A DNA stretch of 64,000 nt, from assembly GCA_002989075.1 (NCBI GenBank), contig PSQN01000015.1:1178001-1242000 (forward strand), in the 5' to 3' direction. The DNA is from Arthonia radiata (Eukaryota; Ascomycota; Arthoniomycetes; Arthoniales; Arthoniaceae). Position numbers and translations under genes: made by a program. The notes beneath the pieces are model-generated. The model made no database searches, had not been told where the DNA came from, and saw only the letters and a program-made list of their open reading frames with translations. Positions 22,101-35,300 of this stretch are shown piece after piece. Positions within the stretch are counted from its first letter, which is position 1, and each line of letters opens with the position of its first letter.

Positions 22101-24233
22101 ACACTTGTGCGATACTGATGTTGAGCTTAGCTTGTCCACATACTTCTCAATCTCTTCATCAACTCCCTCATTGGCGGGTCATACTCGACCATCACGCCTG
22201 AGTCATCACTGCCAGACATCCCTCTACAGAGCCCAGCACAAGTCATTGACCGTCAGAAGCAAGGGCAAGAAGGAGGCATCTTTTCTGCTTTCACATCCTA
22301 TGTCTCAAGCTTTGCCAACGACGAACCTCCAGAACCTTCTGACCAAGAAATCGAATACACCTTGTGCACAGTGGACTGTGTTAATGCCTGTTCGTTCGAC
22401 AAGCTATTTAAGAACATCAGCAAGCTACCAACCAGCGCACTAAAAGCCCTCGTGGAGACACTGTTGTCCCATTTGCCAGAAGATGCTTCGCCAAAGATAA
22501 TGGTGGTGAAGCCTGACATCCCAGCTCCGACACCTATACGGCCGAATGGTACAAGTGCGAGAACGCAAAGGCAAGTCGGCGTCGCGTATGATCCCTCGCT
22601 GGTGTTCGTTCTCGAACTCTCCACGATACTCGCTTCTCGAGACGCCGAGTCTATCACAGAATGTGGCAAGGACGTCGCTCGTGCTCTGCAGTCAGTTGTC
22701 AGGGATTCGTCGCACGTGCACCCGGTAACGCTTTCCCGCTCGGTTTACTACCTTCTATCATTCCTTCGAGCTTCGCATGAGTATGATTTCGTACGGGCAC
22801 CGGTTGTTCTGCACACTATTGCGAAATTTCCCGAGGAGCAATTGCACGCCTGTGCTTCCAATGTAATCGCTGGCTTGAAGCTCTGCCTCTCTGGACCAGC
22901 GTCTCTCCGCAACGAGATTGTCAACAGCCCTGACTTCTGGCTGCTGCTCGAGCCGTTTGCATCGACCGCGGCAACAGCGTCAGAAGTGTTCACATTGCTG
23001 TCCGACATCATCACCGGTCCACGTGCTGGACTCACAGCCGACAACTACGACGCAGTAGCCTCTCTACTGAACGCCTTTGGCTTAGCAGCAGGCCAAGCTG
23101 CTCGAGCCCACCGCCAGCGCGATGCTGAAGCTCAAAGGAATCGCCAACCGCGACCCAACTCAGCACCTGTCAAAGACGCAATTGAACGTGGCGCCAAAGC
23201 AATGTCCATTGTCGCATCAATGACCGAGCGCGTTCCTCTGTTCATCAGCCAGAGCCATCTCGAGCCTCGTAAAGCATGGAAGACCTACTGGTCGCGCCCT
23301 CTCCGCTGTCTCATGACACACGCCAGCAACCCTGTCCGCAGCATTCGCGCACAAGCCCTCTCAAGTCTCCAACGCATCCTCCTCAGTCCCGCCTTAGCCT
23401 CCCTACCAGCAGGCAAAGGCAAGGAAGAAGCGAAACCAGATGCCGCATGGCTATTCACGCACACACTCTTCCCCATCTTACTCCACCTGCTGAAGCCAGA
23501 AGTCTGGCACTCCGACCCAGGCGGCATGGGCGAAACGAGACTCACCGCAAGCTTGCTGTCCTGCAAAGTCTACCTTCGCTTTCTCGATAACCTGTTCTCG
23601 TCCACCCTCCCGCTCAAGTCGAAACAAACTGAAAACACAGACGCCGCACAAGGCAGTCCGACAAGCTCCACGACCGCCAGCCCAAATGGCGAACGTCGCG
23701 GAAAGTCACCGGCTCCCCCTGCTCTGGACGGAGCGGAGAGCGAGGAGAAGCAAAGGCAATCACCTGCCGCAGTCCCCATCTTTCTGCGCACACTTGACCT
23801 TCTTGAGCGGCTGATCAAGAGCACGGCGTCGGCGCAGCAGCCCGCGAGAGATCCGAAATCTCGAGACGGCTCGAGCGCGGAGGCGCTTGAAGAAGCGATA
23901 CCAGAAAGTTTGAAAAACGTGATACTGGTGTTGAGTCATAGTGGGTATCTGAGACGGCCGGAGGAGATGGAGCTGGAGAGTGAGGAGACGAAGGAGTGGA
24001 AAGAGGCGTTTTGGGTTGGTGTTGAGAGTAGGTTGGAGAGGTTCGTGCCGGGGTTGCTGGGGGAGCTGTTGCCGCCTCCTGAGAAAGCAGAGGAGGCGGA
24101 GAAAGTGGCTGATGGTGTGAGGGAGATGAGCGTGCATGATGAGCGCGGTGAGGGTATCAGTGAGAAGGATAGTGTGCTTGATGATAGAGGGGGTGGAACC
24201 TCTGCTGCGGTTGAGCAAGAAGTTAAGGGATAG
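19126..24233 (+). CDS. GEA1: Large ARF guanine-nucleotide exchange factor (Gea/GBF1 class)
   Basis: Three exons, 19126-19486, 19535-22080 and 22131-24233, join across 48- and 50-nt introns to 1669 residues. The N-terminal dimerisation (DCB) region includes VALVVTECITVTSAMRKHAR and, after intron 1, LHPFLQVIRSSSTSAPITSL. The HUS box appears as NYDCEIDRSDLCIDMVGLLA. The Sec7 domain spans about 620-812, with the catalytic glutamate in FRLPGE near residue 717 and YAIIMLNTDQHNPNVKNQN in the second conserved helix. HDS-like helical regions follow, and the C-terminal tail is low complexity. GBF1/Gea proteins activate ARF1 at the ER-Golgi interface and early Golgi for COPI coat assembly. The Sec7 text matches the GBF1 pattern more than Sec7p/BIG. 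Yeast has two copies; whether this genome has another is not visible. Confidence 0.95.
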
Positions 24234-26073
24234 CGTGGTGAGCTTTGTTGTACGAAAAGTATCTGTAGTATATTGAACTTGGGCTTGGACGATGATGGAC
24301 ATGTCTTTTGCGTCTTTGTTTCAATGATTTGAGCTGCGCGGTCGTTCTTGCAAGTATCTCCCAACAATTCAAAATATTTGATGTCGTTGTGCTTATGCCG
24401 GGCCGTCCTTGCGCGTGCTGGCAACGGAAGTTCAGGCTATTCAACAGCTACACAAAGCTTCCCTAGCAGACCGAGCTCATACCCTGCGAATAGAATTAGG
24501 CATGTATGGCCAATAGCTTCTTTCGCCATTGTAAGTAGTGAATTCGGTAAAGCGGCCTGTAACAGTTGATCTTGGTAGGTAAACAACCGCTTAAAGCGTT
24601 TTCGATCTCGCCTACCTGGTGATGAGGCGGAGCGGTCGTAATTTCTCGAATAATCATAGCAATGTTTCAGTCGGGTCAAGAAGTCATGGATGAATTACGT
24701 ATGCAAAGAGGCGGAGATGAGTACACAAGAATACTTCTAAATCTAGCCTAGTAGTAACAGATACGTCTCGCCACCATTTCCTATTGGTAAGACATAGTCT
24801 GGGTAGGAGCGGTGGTTCTGGAGCGAATGCTATCGTGTATGTTAGATCGCTAGCTGACCATTGTCACTGCCAGCCACCGTCAATAGAGCCGGTGTACAAG
24901 TTAAGCAATTGGATAATCTTGAGAGCGGCTAGCCACGCCAGCTCTACTGCATCTCTACGACTATTCTGAACATAGTGATGCTACTACACGTAGGCTCAAG
25001 GTTTAGCATGTGCATAGGTTTGAGAATTAGCATGTTAAGTGTTTGGATTGTGGACACGCTCTTTGCGGCCGGCAAGCTATCCTGACAGACACAGTACGCA
25101 GATGGTACGGAGTGGTCTTGATTCAAGCGCTAAAAATCAGAGAACGCTCAACTGATTTCACTAATTATACCCATTTGCGCAAGCGCTTGGTCGTTGCTGA
25201 AGCGGATAGCCATCGGCCGTCCCTCAGCGCCCGGGAGACTGAGGGACTGGGATCCGGCCATCTGTGCGGTTTCAAGCACTAGCGGCGGTTTCTGACGAGA
25301 TATCAGCTACAAGTGGTGGCTTTCGATGTTGCTGTTGAGATGGTAGCTGAGAGGTTCGCATGGGCAATCGATCTGCGCAGTCACAATCAGTAGACCGATA
25401 GACACAAGTTGTTCTTGTCTGTGTGGCGTTAAGCACGGTGCCAGCTCGTCTATAAGAATGTACCCAGTGGCTAAGTACAGGAGCTTCACCTGTGTAGTAA
25501 CCAGCATCACCCAACTCGACGTCTGAGGTTGGGGCAACCGATGCAAAGCATGATAAGGTGCCGCTCACCGCAACTCGCAAACGAGGCTGTGGGTAAGATC
25601 AGACGCATTGGGCGCGCTTGACTTGCTCGGCTAAACCCGACATGACGATACATCTGCAATGTACAGATTGACTTGTCGTAACGCTTTTGATAGATCCATC
25701 AGGCATATGCGCAGCCGTTCTACACAGTAATACTGCTATCGTATGCGTTAGATTCTCCGACATGACATCCGCACAGCGCAATGTATCGTCTGCAAAGAGC
25801 AGGTCAAATCGAGTGCTGTGAGACAAATGGAGAGGAGGTCGGCTCTCGTCAGACGAAACATGTGAGCTAGACCCGATCGAGCTTTCGACCCCTGCACTAG
25901 TCCCCTGTGTCAGGGCGCTACACTTAGACTAGCGGTTGTGCCTCAGTGTTGCGATCTATCTTAGCAATGTAGCAAATTTTGTACAGCAGAGATGTTTTAA
26001 AGTTCATAGAATCAACCTTCGCTCGCCGCCTCTGCGCCTTTTCCGTTTCTTCACACCAAGCCCCCTCACCAAA
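24234..26073. other. 1.8-kb gene-poor stretch
   Basis: Only short overlapping frames without coding character were found. No repeat pair, terminal inverted repeat or RNA gene stood out on reading. Confidence 0.45.
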
Positions 26074-26669
26074 ATGGCCACAGCACTCGTCTACTGCACC
26101 GCCAATATCCCCACCGAAGTACGTTCCTCCTCCTGCCATCCCTCCTCTAACACCATCAGACCCTCAACGATTTTCTCCGCTCCTCCACTAGCGCCCCCGA
26201 CGCCAGCGGCTCAAATTGGTCTCTCGTCCCCTCCCCCTCCCACCCATTTCCCTCTGATCCCAGAACGGAATACGAAACCCAACCCCCCGTCGAAGCCTTC
26301 ACCACGGGCTTCACCTCCTGGTCCTTCTCCCAGATCGACGAACACCACGCTCAGCGCCTTCCCCGCTCCGTGGATATGCTCACGCCTATCACCTACGTCG
26401 TGCTCGACAAGCGCAGTATCAGTGATCGCACCGTCGTGCTCAGGAGTCTGGTCATCACGTGGCCTGAGGAATGCTTGGAGAGGGCGGACCCGGACCCGGA
26501 GAAAGAGATCAGATATCGCGATACGTGGAGAGTGAGTTTCGAGGAGGTGGGGGTGGCGCTGGCTGTGTTGGAGGCGGAGCAGGGGAGTATGGTTGAGGGG
26601 AAGGAGGAGGCGGAGGGGAGCGATGGGGTGTTTAAGATTAGGGAGAAGTTGTTTGGGAGTGAGAGTTGA
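26074..26669 (+). CDS. Conserved fungal protein of unknown function, 184 residues
   Basis: I do not recognise a named domain. Two exons, 26074-26118 and 26160-26669, join over a 41-nt intron (GTACGT donor, CTAAC branch, CAG acceptor), among the shortest in the window. The joined frame begins MATALVYCTANIPTE, has a serine-rich linker, then a compact region with EAFTTGFTSWSFSQID, DMLTPITYVVLDKRS and LRSLVITWPEECLERADPDP, which reads like a globular alpha/beta protein, and ends in an acidic tail and KIREKLFGSES. No signal peptide or membrane segment is present, so it is probably cytosolic. The clean splice, and the fact that the exon-2 frame only becomes sensible after splicing, support a real gene. 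A long antisense frame over the same bases is a shadow. Confidence 0.7.
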
Positions 26670-28056
26670 GAGAACGGACGTTTGTGGATAGAGGTGGGGA
26701 TAGGTTTGCTGTCGGGGAGGGTTGAGGGGCAGAGGCTGGTTGTGTTGAGTTGGGTGTGGGGTGGAGAGTGACCGCGTTCGCCGCTGTGAAGCGATGCTTG
26801 CGCTTTCACAAGACGCATGAGGTCGTGGATGTGTATAAATTTCGTTGCGATCTGAAAATGAGATTGTAGTTTCTGACATGGTTGTTCCTATAAGCGTCTG
26901 CGGGGTAGACAGCAGTTGCGAAAGGTAATCCCTGCGAGTTGGTACCCGTCTTTCAGCGTCAAGCGTAGACGGAGATTCTGGGCTGTAGATCGAATGGTTG
27001 ATGTATATGTGGCTGGTGCTGGTGGCTTTCCCAGCCTTGTCGGCTTCTGAGGCAATACATTGCTCTTGTACTTGCGGCACGGGCGCACGGCTTGGCCGCA
27101 TTCGGAGAGGCAGACGTAATTTCGATTGTGCTTGTTTCATAGTTCGTGTGGCTGCCTATTGCGTTATGCTCGATCATGGCCCCTAGATCGTTCAAAAAGC
27201 GTCTTATCGGGTTCGACACGAATGGATCTGATTGTCTGGCTAGTCCCGAGGGATGAAATCAATAAGGATTCCATGCACGGCGCAAGTACGCGAGCTTCGT
27301 TTCAGGTGTCTGGTCTAGAACAAACGCAACAGCTACAAGGCATTCTTTTAGAAGGAGCTTAACGACTGGATTAGTAAATGCCTTCGTGCAGGTGTACTAC
27401 TATCGCAAGCAAGATAGTCTCTGCCATACTTTTGCAACCCGCAAATCTGCGCCATCAACGATGTGACTCTCCCCACTTGACCTGTTCCACGACGCGATCA
27501 ATATTTTAGCGCAAGGCACCTGGCAGTCGGATTTGATATGTTGCTATGATGACAAGTACATTGCCCCTGCTTATACGAGTCGTTCTCCAATGCATGTTTC
27601 AATCCACGTTAGTACTCAATGACGTGCAAGAGATGAGAACTTATCCTGAAAGAGTCAGATCGAACCTATGTGGTAATTAGCAAGGACCTTGAGGCTCTTC
27701 GCGACGATTGAGGCCGGTGAGAAGGCCAGTTATTCTCCTTCAGACGGACTCGAGCGTACTGTGTGCTATTGCTTTGATCCTGACAGATCGCTCCCGAAAG
27801 TCTATTGGGAAGGTGTCAGAAAGCATGATGTTTCGGCCACAGGCTTTCGTTGTAGATTGACAGCGTCAACCTCCCGTGTTATGGAATCAACTGTCTTGGC
27901 AAGTGCCAGTAAGAGGAAGATAAAAGCGTGGTATGTCCTGCCATGTCGATGGGCGTTGCGGACATCAAACGTCTTTCTCGTCTTCTAGCAGACGAATACT
28001 TGGATTTGAGCCACAAGCGCGCTGCATTCAAATCTTTCTTGCCACTTGTTCCAGCA
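26670..28056. other. 1.4-kb intergenic region
   Basis: Lies between the small unknown gene and the secreted nuclease gene. No supported feature. Confidence 0.45.
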
Positions 28057-29193
28057 ATGCATACTCTCGCGGCATTGACAGCCCTGCTCGCCTTCCACAC
28101 CATTAGGGGCGTGGTGAGTGCACCGCATGCTGCCTCTGCAGACGTGCTTGACGCACGATCCGACCACAACGGCACCACCAGCAGGCTCGAAGCTAGGGAT
28201 GCCGGCGATAGTCAAGACAACCCTATCGATATATATCTTGATTGCACGAACATGCAGGACGCCTGTGAGGTGGACTGTTACGCGATCTTGTGCCGTGGCG
28301 ACTCTCCGGTGGGCAAGCGCGCCGAGCCAGGTTCTCAATCAGGCCGTCGCACGGAGTGTGGAGCCAACCGTCAGCCATACAAGGACACCTCAAAGTTCGT
28401 CCCTCGCGGCGGCCTCAAGCGCAAGAACAGTGACGCCGTGTCCGCTGAGGAGTATCCTTTCGCCAGCATGGAGGTAAGGTGTCGACTGTTATGATCACGC
28501 CAGGCGACGACAGCATGCGCTGACGTGACATTCTAGCAAGGCGGCTATAATGAGGAGACACAAAGGTGCTCGGTGACTGCGGGGGTTCCGCTATCAGACC
28601 AGGGTGTACAGGCGACCCAGCTCATGAGTGCATTTAGACAAGGACGCGTTGCCCCCGGTAAATGTGAGTTCTCGACGAGTCGAAGCTGTTTGCTTTAGCC
28701 ATGCTTGATTAACAACATCCCTCCGTTTAGGGTTTCGCAACAATTTCCAGAACGGCCACGGGTGAGTACTAATCATTCTTCTGCTTTTATAAGAGCAGCG
28801 AACCAGGTAGCAAGACCGTAGACATTGTTTTTCGGGGCACTGACCTCTGTGACGCACAGGAAGTACTGCAGCGCGCTAGCTAGAAAGGATCCCATCGTTT
28901 GTTACGATGATAACCCTCCCGAAGACGATCTGAGAAACCTTGCATTCTCCAAAGATTCAGCGAAGGGCGCTTCTTTACATTTCTCACAAGCATGGAAGCC
29001 CCACAAGAAAGCCAAGCGGCAGGACTTTCCAGAAGATGGCGGAGCGGGTACCGAAGTGGAAAATCCTGGTGACCCGTTTGATTCCTACGACGTCAACGGC
29101 GTGGCCGTAGATGGAGACGACGTCGGAAACGAGTGGGACTCTGACCCGCCAGAAGACCGGACCGTCTATGGTGGTATAGCAACAGGTGACTAG
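28057..29193 (+). CDS. Secreted NucA/NucB-type nuclease-domain protein
   Basis: Four exons (28057-28473, 28537-28663, 28731-28761, 28860-29193) encode 302 residues, with all junctions in frame. The start was placed at the ATG that opens a typical signal peptide, MHTLAALTALLAFHTIRGVV followed by SAP. After a spacer with many charged residues comes a domain resembling PF14040 (deoxyribonuclease NucA/NucB): ECGANRQPY, then EEYPFASMEQGGYNEETQRC, then VPLSDQGVQATQLMSAF and FRNNFQNGHGKYCSALARKD. The EYPFAS...GG core is the most diagnostic. In bacteria these enzymes are secreted non-specific DNases; fungal copies occur in many filamentous species and are little studied. The core acidic pair is E-E here where many members have D-E, so activity is not assured. 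The tail after residue 240 is acidic and low in order. Confidence 0.78.
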
Positions 29194-30076
29194 CGGCTGT
29201 CCGGCATTCTTGAGGACGATTGAGTGTTGCAATTATTTTCTTCATAGCGGCTGCTGGCAGCCTTGTCGTAGCACGAAAGATTTCTATTTCAGCGATCGTT
29301 CAGACTATTAGCCTTGTGCACACTTTGACTGGAACTTACTTCAGTCAGGCTGCTGGGATCGATATCTGATTCGGTATCAGGTTCAGAATTAGGCCAGTAG
29401 GCCAGGTGGTTGCAGTGGGAGAGCACTCAAGAAAGTTGTATGATCGTGGAACTAGGACCCCCTAGTAACAGCGGCAGGTGTTTATGTGTCCCCATCGCGC
29501 TCTAGCTGTGTGCAGGGTGGCGAACTAGGAGCGAATATGTTCGCCTGATCGCCTGATCTTGTACGCGCTCTAGAAATTGCCTGACACCGTTGGACACGCT
29601 GCGATCCGGAGGCTGCGTCAACTCGAAGGCGCAAAAACGCTCAACGTTGCGATCTGCAATGAGCCCAATGCAGCGAGAGCTTAAACGAATGCTCAATGAA
29701 AGTGTCCATGGAAAGAGCAGCAGTGGAGGTCTTGCAGAAAATAGGGGCTCGCGATACAGAAGGCTTGGCATGCCTCCAAAGGTCTAGCTTGGCCATTTGC
29801 GCTGTCCCTGCAGTGAGCCGTGGAATCTCTTCCTTACAGCATCATAAGATGTGGCTATGGAATCCTTCAGGATCAATGTCACAGCCCATACGCCTTCGTT
29901 TGATTTTCTAGGACCTCCAGCAGCCTTGTTGCTGTTCACGGACCCGCGATTCCCTGTTATACACCTTGCATAAGGTGGTCCGGCACCGCCGGTACAACGT
30001 AGATGACGCAATTCGTAATATCATAAGTATTTATACGTCGATGAGAAAAGTCTGAGCAAAACAGCAAACAAAAGAT
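29194..30076. other. Intergenic region upstream of the FAD monooxygenase gene
   Basis: 883 bp with no supported gene. Presumed promoter of the FAD monooxygenase at the right. Confidence 0.45.
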
Positions 30077-31587
30077 ATGTCACCCAGCGAACAGCACCCG
30101 GCCACTAAGCTCAAGATCGTCTTGATAGGTGCGGGACTGGGCGGTCTCTCAGCAGGCATCTCATGCGCTCAGTCCGGCCATGGTAAGTCTCCGAGCATTC
30201 ACACATTACGTTGTATTGCCGGGAAAGCTTTGCCAGGGTAGCTCCCGCGCTGGCATCGTCCAAAAGGACTTTATTCGCGAATTGAACAAATCTAAGAAGC
30301 GGCTGCGCTGACTTGTTCCTCCTAGAGGTTCTCATTCTCGAGTCTGCGAAAGCGCTAACAGAGGTACACACCCTTTCCAAGCCCGATGACCTGCTTGACA
30401 CGGGCACTCCCAGTTAACAAACACAGATCGGCGCCGGCCTCCAAGTCACACCCAATGCGACGCGCATCCTCATCGCCTGGGGTTTAGGACCAGAAGTCGA
30501 GCGTCTGGGCGCTGAACCGCATTTACTGGCCGTGCACCGTTACGCCAACAACAAGATCCTCGCGTCCTCGCCCAACCTTCGTGAGAAGACCCGCAAGAGG
30601 TACAACGCCCCTTTCGTGGACATGCACCGCGCGGACTTACAGAGGATGCTCCACACGAAAGCGCTGGAGTGTGGCGTCACTATCCGAACCGGCGCTCGCG
30701 TCACTGATGTCCAAACCCCTTCTGGCTCCCGAGCGGAAGTAATCCTCGATTCCGGTGAAAGTATTCCCGCAGACCTCGTAGTCGGCGCCGACGGCTTATG
30801 GTCGCATTCGCGCGAATTGCTTCTCGGACGTCCGGATCCGCCAGTACCCACAGGTGATCTCGCGTATCGCATCGTGCTTGACCTCGCCTCCATCACCTCA
30901 CCCTCGATCCGCGCTCTCATCTCACATCCGGAGGTCCATTTCTGGATCGGACCACATGCACACGCTGTTGGATACTCTTTACGGCACGGTGAGATGTACA
31001 ACCTCGTCCTACTAGTCCCGGATGATCTGCCACCGGACGTAGCAAGACAACCCGGCAGCCTAGACGAGATGAAGCAGCTGTTCGAGGGCTGGGATCCCAT
31101 CTTCAGGTCCCTGTTAGACCAGGTGGAAAAAGTAGATAAATGGAAGCTCATGCATAGAGGTGAGCTAGAGACATGGACGAACGAGCAGGGCAATTTCGCG
31201 CTGATGGGAGATGCATGCCACCCCATGCTCCCCTATCTCGCCCAAGGCGCAAATTCAGCGCTCGAAGACGGCGCGAGTCTCGGCCGGATACTCAAAGACA
31301 TAAACAGTAAGGAGCAACTAAAACATAGGATCAAAGCCTGGCAGCAGCTGAGGAAAAGCCGCAGCGAGGCGATTGCGCGGGAGACGTTCGGGCAGAGGAA
31401 GAGCTACCATTTGCCGGACGGCCCGGAGCAGGAGGAGAGGGACAACTTGTTTGAAAAGTGGCTGGGACGGGAGCCTGGGGAGAAGTTTCCGAGTCGTTGG
31501 TCGTGTCCGGAGGTGCAGCCGTGGCTGTGGGGATATGATGCGTTCGAGGAGGCGGATGAGGCTGTTGCTGGTATAGTGCGAGAGTGA
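30077..31587 (+). CDS. FAD-dependent monooxygenase, salicylate hydroxylase-like
   Basis: Three exons, 30077-30182, 30326-30363 and 30427-31587, encode 434 residues. The N-terminal GxGxxG motif reads IVLIGAGLGGLSAGISCAQS; exon 2 supplies EVLILESAKALTE, ending the second strand with the ribose-binding acidic residue; IGAGLQVTPNATRIL follows. The DG motif is ADLVVGADGLWS, and the GD motif is LMGDACHPMLPYLAQGANSA, with ALEDGASLGR behind it. These are the three fingerprints of class A flavoprotein hydroxylases. The closest characterised groups are salicylate hydroxylases and related aromatic-ring hydroxylases that use NAD(P)H and oxygen; secondary-metabolism FAD monooxygenases look similar. No biosynthetic core enzyme lies nearby, which favours a catabolic role, but the substrate is unknown. 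No signal peptide; probably cytosolic. Confidence 0.9.
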
Positions 31588-32362
31588 TGGGGTGTCGTGC
31601 CTTTGTGGCTAATACAGGGGTTGAGAACCGTGAGCTACCGGTATTAGGCGATCTAACGGGCAGCGGGGACGTGCAGAACTGGCAGTGAAGTACCATCTCG
31701 GTCGTCACAAAGATGACGACGGCGGGGAAGTCCTTTCGGCGGGGAGCGATGAAATCGATGACGCAATTACAAATTGAAGGCTTCAAGAGGTCGGTGGAGT
31801 GAGTGCTGTCGAGTATGTGAAAGTTGGCAAAACGCCACGCAACTGGAGCGAAGGAGAGGAGGCGGCCAAAGATGTTAGTAGCAGATTCTAATCGATCACG
31901 CCTACGCGCTGATCGGCACGGAGGCCCAGAGGCTGCGCTGCTAGAGCGATCGTACTTACTGGTCGTTTCTGGACTGTCGGTCTATCGTGTTTGAAGAACA
32001 TCGAACATGTGCCAAAGACACGAGCTTCGTGATTTTCGCATAGCCGAACTGCAATGCACGAATGAAGGGTGCAAGTCATTTTCCAATCATCTATTCTCAA
32101 TATCGTACATAGCTGTCTCAAGCTACATCATCCTTTCTGGATTGGAGATTCGCTAGGGCTGACAGTGTTTCATACAACTGTGGCCCCGTGCATTAGTAAA
32201 GTGGCTTCGCTGTCGCAAAAGCCGGTTAAGTGGAGTTTTCTATCGTCCCATGCCATGCCACGCTATACCCATGCCCATATCAAATGTCAAACCGCCTCGC
32301 CATGCAAAAACAAATCGTGGGTATCATTATCATCCCGCTCATCTTCTTCGATCACCCCGTTC
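31588..32362. other. Convergent 3' intergenic region
   Basis: 775 bp between the convergent monooxygenase and PPR genes. No supported feature. Confidence 0.45.
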
Positions 32363-35300
32363 TCACAACGAGGCCGCGTACTCACCTCCCGGCGCCACCA
32401 GCTCTGCGATCCTGCCGCCTACTGCGCTGGGATAACCCCTCCTCAACGCCTCGCCGACTACTTTCCTCGCCTCGCCGCTCTCGCCAGCGCTCAAGCACGC
32501 TCTTGTCATCGCTTCGTACGTGCTGGGCTCCCTGCCTTCACGGCCAAGCTTCTCGTATACATCTCTTGCCTTTGTGATCTCGCCCGCTGTAGCCCAGCCG
32601 TGAATCAGCGTGTTGGCGATGTACGCCGTCATCTTCCCACCCTTCTGGGTCATACTAGGCAGCACTGTTTCAGTAGCAGCGACGTCATGATTCGCAACGT
32701 AGCCCTCAAACAACGCTTGATACAGGCACGGCTGTGCTCGCACAGTCCCGTCCGCCAGCGCAGCATCGAATAGAGACCGCGCGGCGGCCATGTCATGCAA
32801 TACACACCCCTTCGCATGTATCAACGCCGCGTAATGCACAGCCTCTGGTCTCATGCCCTTGCTCTTAATCTCTTGCACCACGCCTTCAGCCGCTGCTAAA
32901 TCCACAGGCGACAGCGTGGCGTAGGTGTCAATGAGCAGTTTGTACGTGTGCATAGTCGGCTCGATGCGGTTGTGGCGCATGCGCTCGTAGTAATTCAATA
33001 CCTTGGAGCGGTCGCGCTTGGTGGTAAGGAAGTACTGCATCAGACTGTTGTAGGGCGCTGGGCGGGGCTTGTAATTCGCGCATGACTCCATCTCTTCAAA
33101 GAGCTGTTCAGCGAGCTTGTCGTCGGAGACACGGCAGAGGGCATTGACGACAGTGCCGTAGGTGACACTTGTGGGGCGGATGCCGTGGGCGCGCATCTCT
33201 GCAAAGTAGAAGAGTGTATCGTCGATACGGCGAGCTTTACCCAGCTTACCGATGAGGGCGTTGTACAGGAAGGAGGTAGGTTCGACGCCTTCGGCCTTGG
33301 CTTGATGGAAGATCTTGACGGCTTCGGTGGCCTCGTCGAATGTCTTGGTGCCTTCTTTGAGAGTGGTGATGTAAAGACCGAAAGTGTTGGCGCTGGGTGC
33401 GGCGCCCATGCTAATTAGCTCGTGGTGGTAGCGGCAGGCGACATCGCGGCGGCCAGTGGTGAGGCCAGCGGCAACCATGGAGTCCAGGATAAGCGCCCAG
33501 CCGTTGCGGACTGTGGTGCTTTGAGAGAGGAGCGGCACGTCTTGTTTGGCCATTGAGATGATGTCTTCGGCTGTAGACAACTGGTTCTCTTTGGCTGCAG
33601 CAGCGACGAGCTTCGCGTACACAGCGTAGCGTGGATGGCGACCTAAGCGGCGCATGTTGCGGAACCGGAAAAGAGACTCTCGCAGGTGGTGAGCGTGTGA
33701 TCCGTGAGGCTTCTCGAGCTCGTCGTTGATGAAGCTTGAGCCTTTGAAGTCAGTGGAGGATCCATAAGGATCGTACGTGTCTTCATAAGTAATCGAGTTG
33801 TTGGTGTACGCGGGTGAAGGTGGGTACTGTACGGGTAGGAGCACGGATGACTGAGGAGACTGCAGAGCCTGCCAACGACCGACAAGATCAGGACGGCTGA
33901 GTTGGAGTAGGGCATCCTCAATCATTTTGCTGGAGCTGGGCTCGAACGTGATCCCATTTGCTGTGAGGATCTCCATTACGTGGGCGAATCGGGCACCGTG
34001 TGCTACGTCAAGCGAAGCCGGGCCATTGATGAGACCCGCCTCGACTTGTGCCAGTAGTTTGATGTCTTCCGCAGGCATGCCAGAGACTTGCTCGGGACCC
34101 AAAGCTGCCAGAATATGCTCAGTAATCGGAGTGACGGCGCGCCCGTTCTCAGCCATGGCACGTAGCAGCTGCATGCTAGCCACAGGAGATGACTGCACGC
34201 TCGACAATACGGCTGAAGCAAGTACCTCGATGGCTTCGTCAATGCGGTCGCTGATGCTGATCGAATCCAGCGGCTCACGGAGGCTGGCAAATAATGCACT
34301 GGCCTCAGCGATCGCCTTTTCTGGATTGCCGCTCTTTACAAGAGCCAACGCGTATGCTGTAGCTGCCTCGACGGCGCTTGCAGTAGGTACTCGCTGCGTA
34401 AGGGTCGCCCACACATCGCTGGCTGCACTGAGATCATCCTGGCGCACATACAAGGCAACCATGGCAGTTGCCGCTTCAGACAAGTCAATGTCTTCAGCCA
34501 CCTCAGATGCGGCTTTAAAGGCTTCTGAAGCGACGTCTGCCAGGTTCTTGTCAGCAGCATCAATACAGACTGATGCCAAAGCTTGAGCTTTGCCCACTGT
34601 TGTGAGATTGCTGCTGGCGTGAGCAATGGTGTCGGCGTGTTGATTAAGCTGGTTCCAGATTGGATATACACTTCGCGTGTAGATTGAATCCTGGATCCTG
34701 GCCACGTTCTGTTCATTAGCAATGTCTGCAACAACCTTGTCGAGAAATTGAAGTCCGCCATCAATACGTCCGCACAAAGCATAGGCTCTGATCACAGCGG
34801 CGTACACTTCCTCATCTTTGCGGACCATGGCGTTGGAACCATCATTGTTCGCAATAGCAAGAACCTTGTAAACGTCGTAACACTCGACAGCGCTTCGAAG
34901 ATCGCCCGTTGATGCGAAAGCGTTGATCATGGGCGGAAAGACAGCAGATGGAGCCGTGACACCGTGAGACTCGAGGCTCGCGTAGATGCGAACCATGTCG
35001 CCAATTCTGCCCGTTTCTGCGCAAGCCGAAATCAGTAGCCGATAGGTCTCTGGAGCAAAGATGTGTCTTGCTGAAACAGCTGCGGAAGTGTCAAACAGCT
35101 CAATGGCGACACTCAGAGCGTCGTCTTCCGCAAGAATCTGAGCCTCAGTCTCGTCAGACCTCAGGAGGAAGCCTTGGCCGTTGAGGCCACCGTATCTCGC
35201 TGCCTTATCGGCAAGCTCTTGATTCATCGCAGCGACATCCATGGCACGTGCTGCCAGAAGCTCAATCAAGATCGCGTACGTCGAAGTGTCAGGTACGACC

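Noticed and set aside
22298-22669. Minus-strand frames within the ARF-GEF gene
   Set aside because: They are shadows of the long conserved coding exon.
26211-27140. 309-residue frame antisense to the small conserved gene
   Set aside because: The sense strand gives a clean spliced product; the antisense frame is low complexity and follows from GC-biased codons.
29502-29771. 89-residue minus-strand frame in the intergenic region before the FAD monooxygenase
   Set aside because: No conserved pattern, no splice partner and no start context of note.
32069-32773. 234-residue plus-strand frame overlapping the PPR gene end
   Set aside because: It runs antisense to conserved PPR repeats and lacks any domain of its own.
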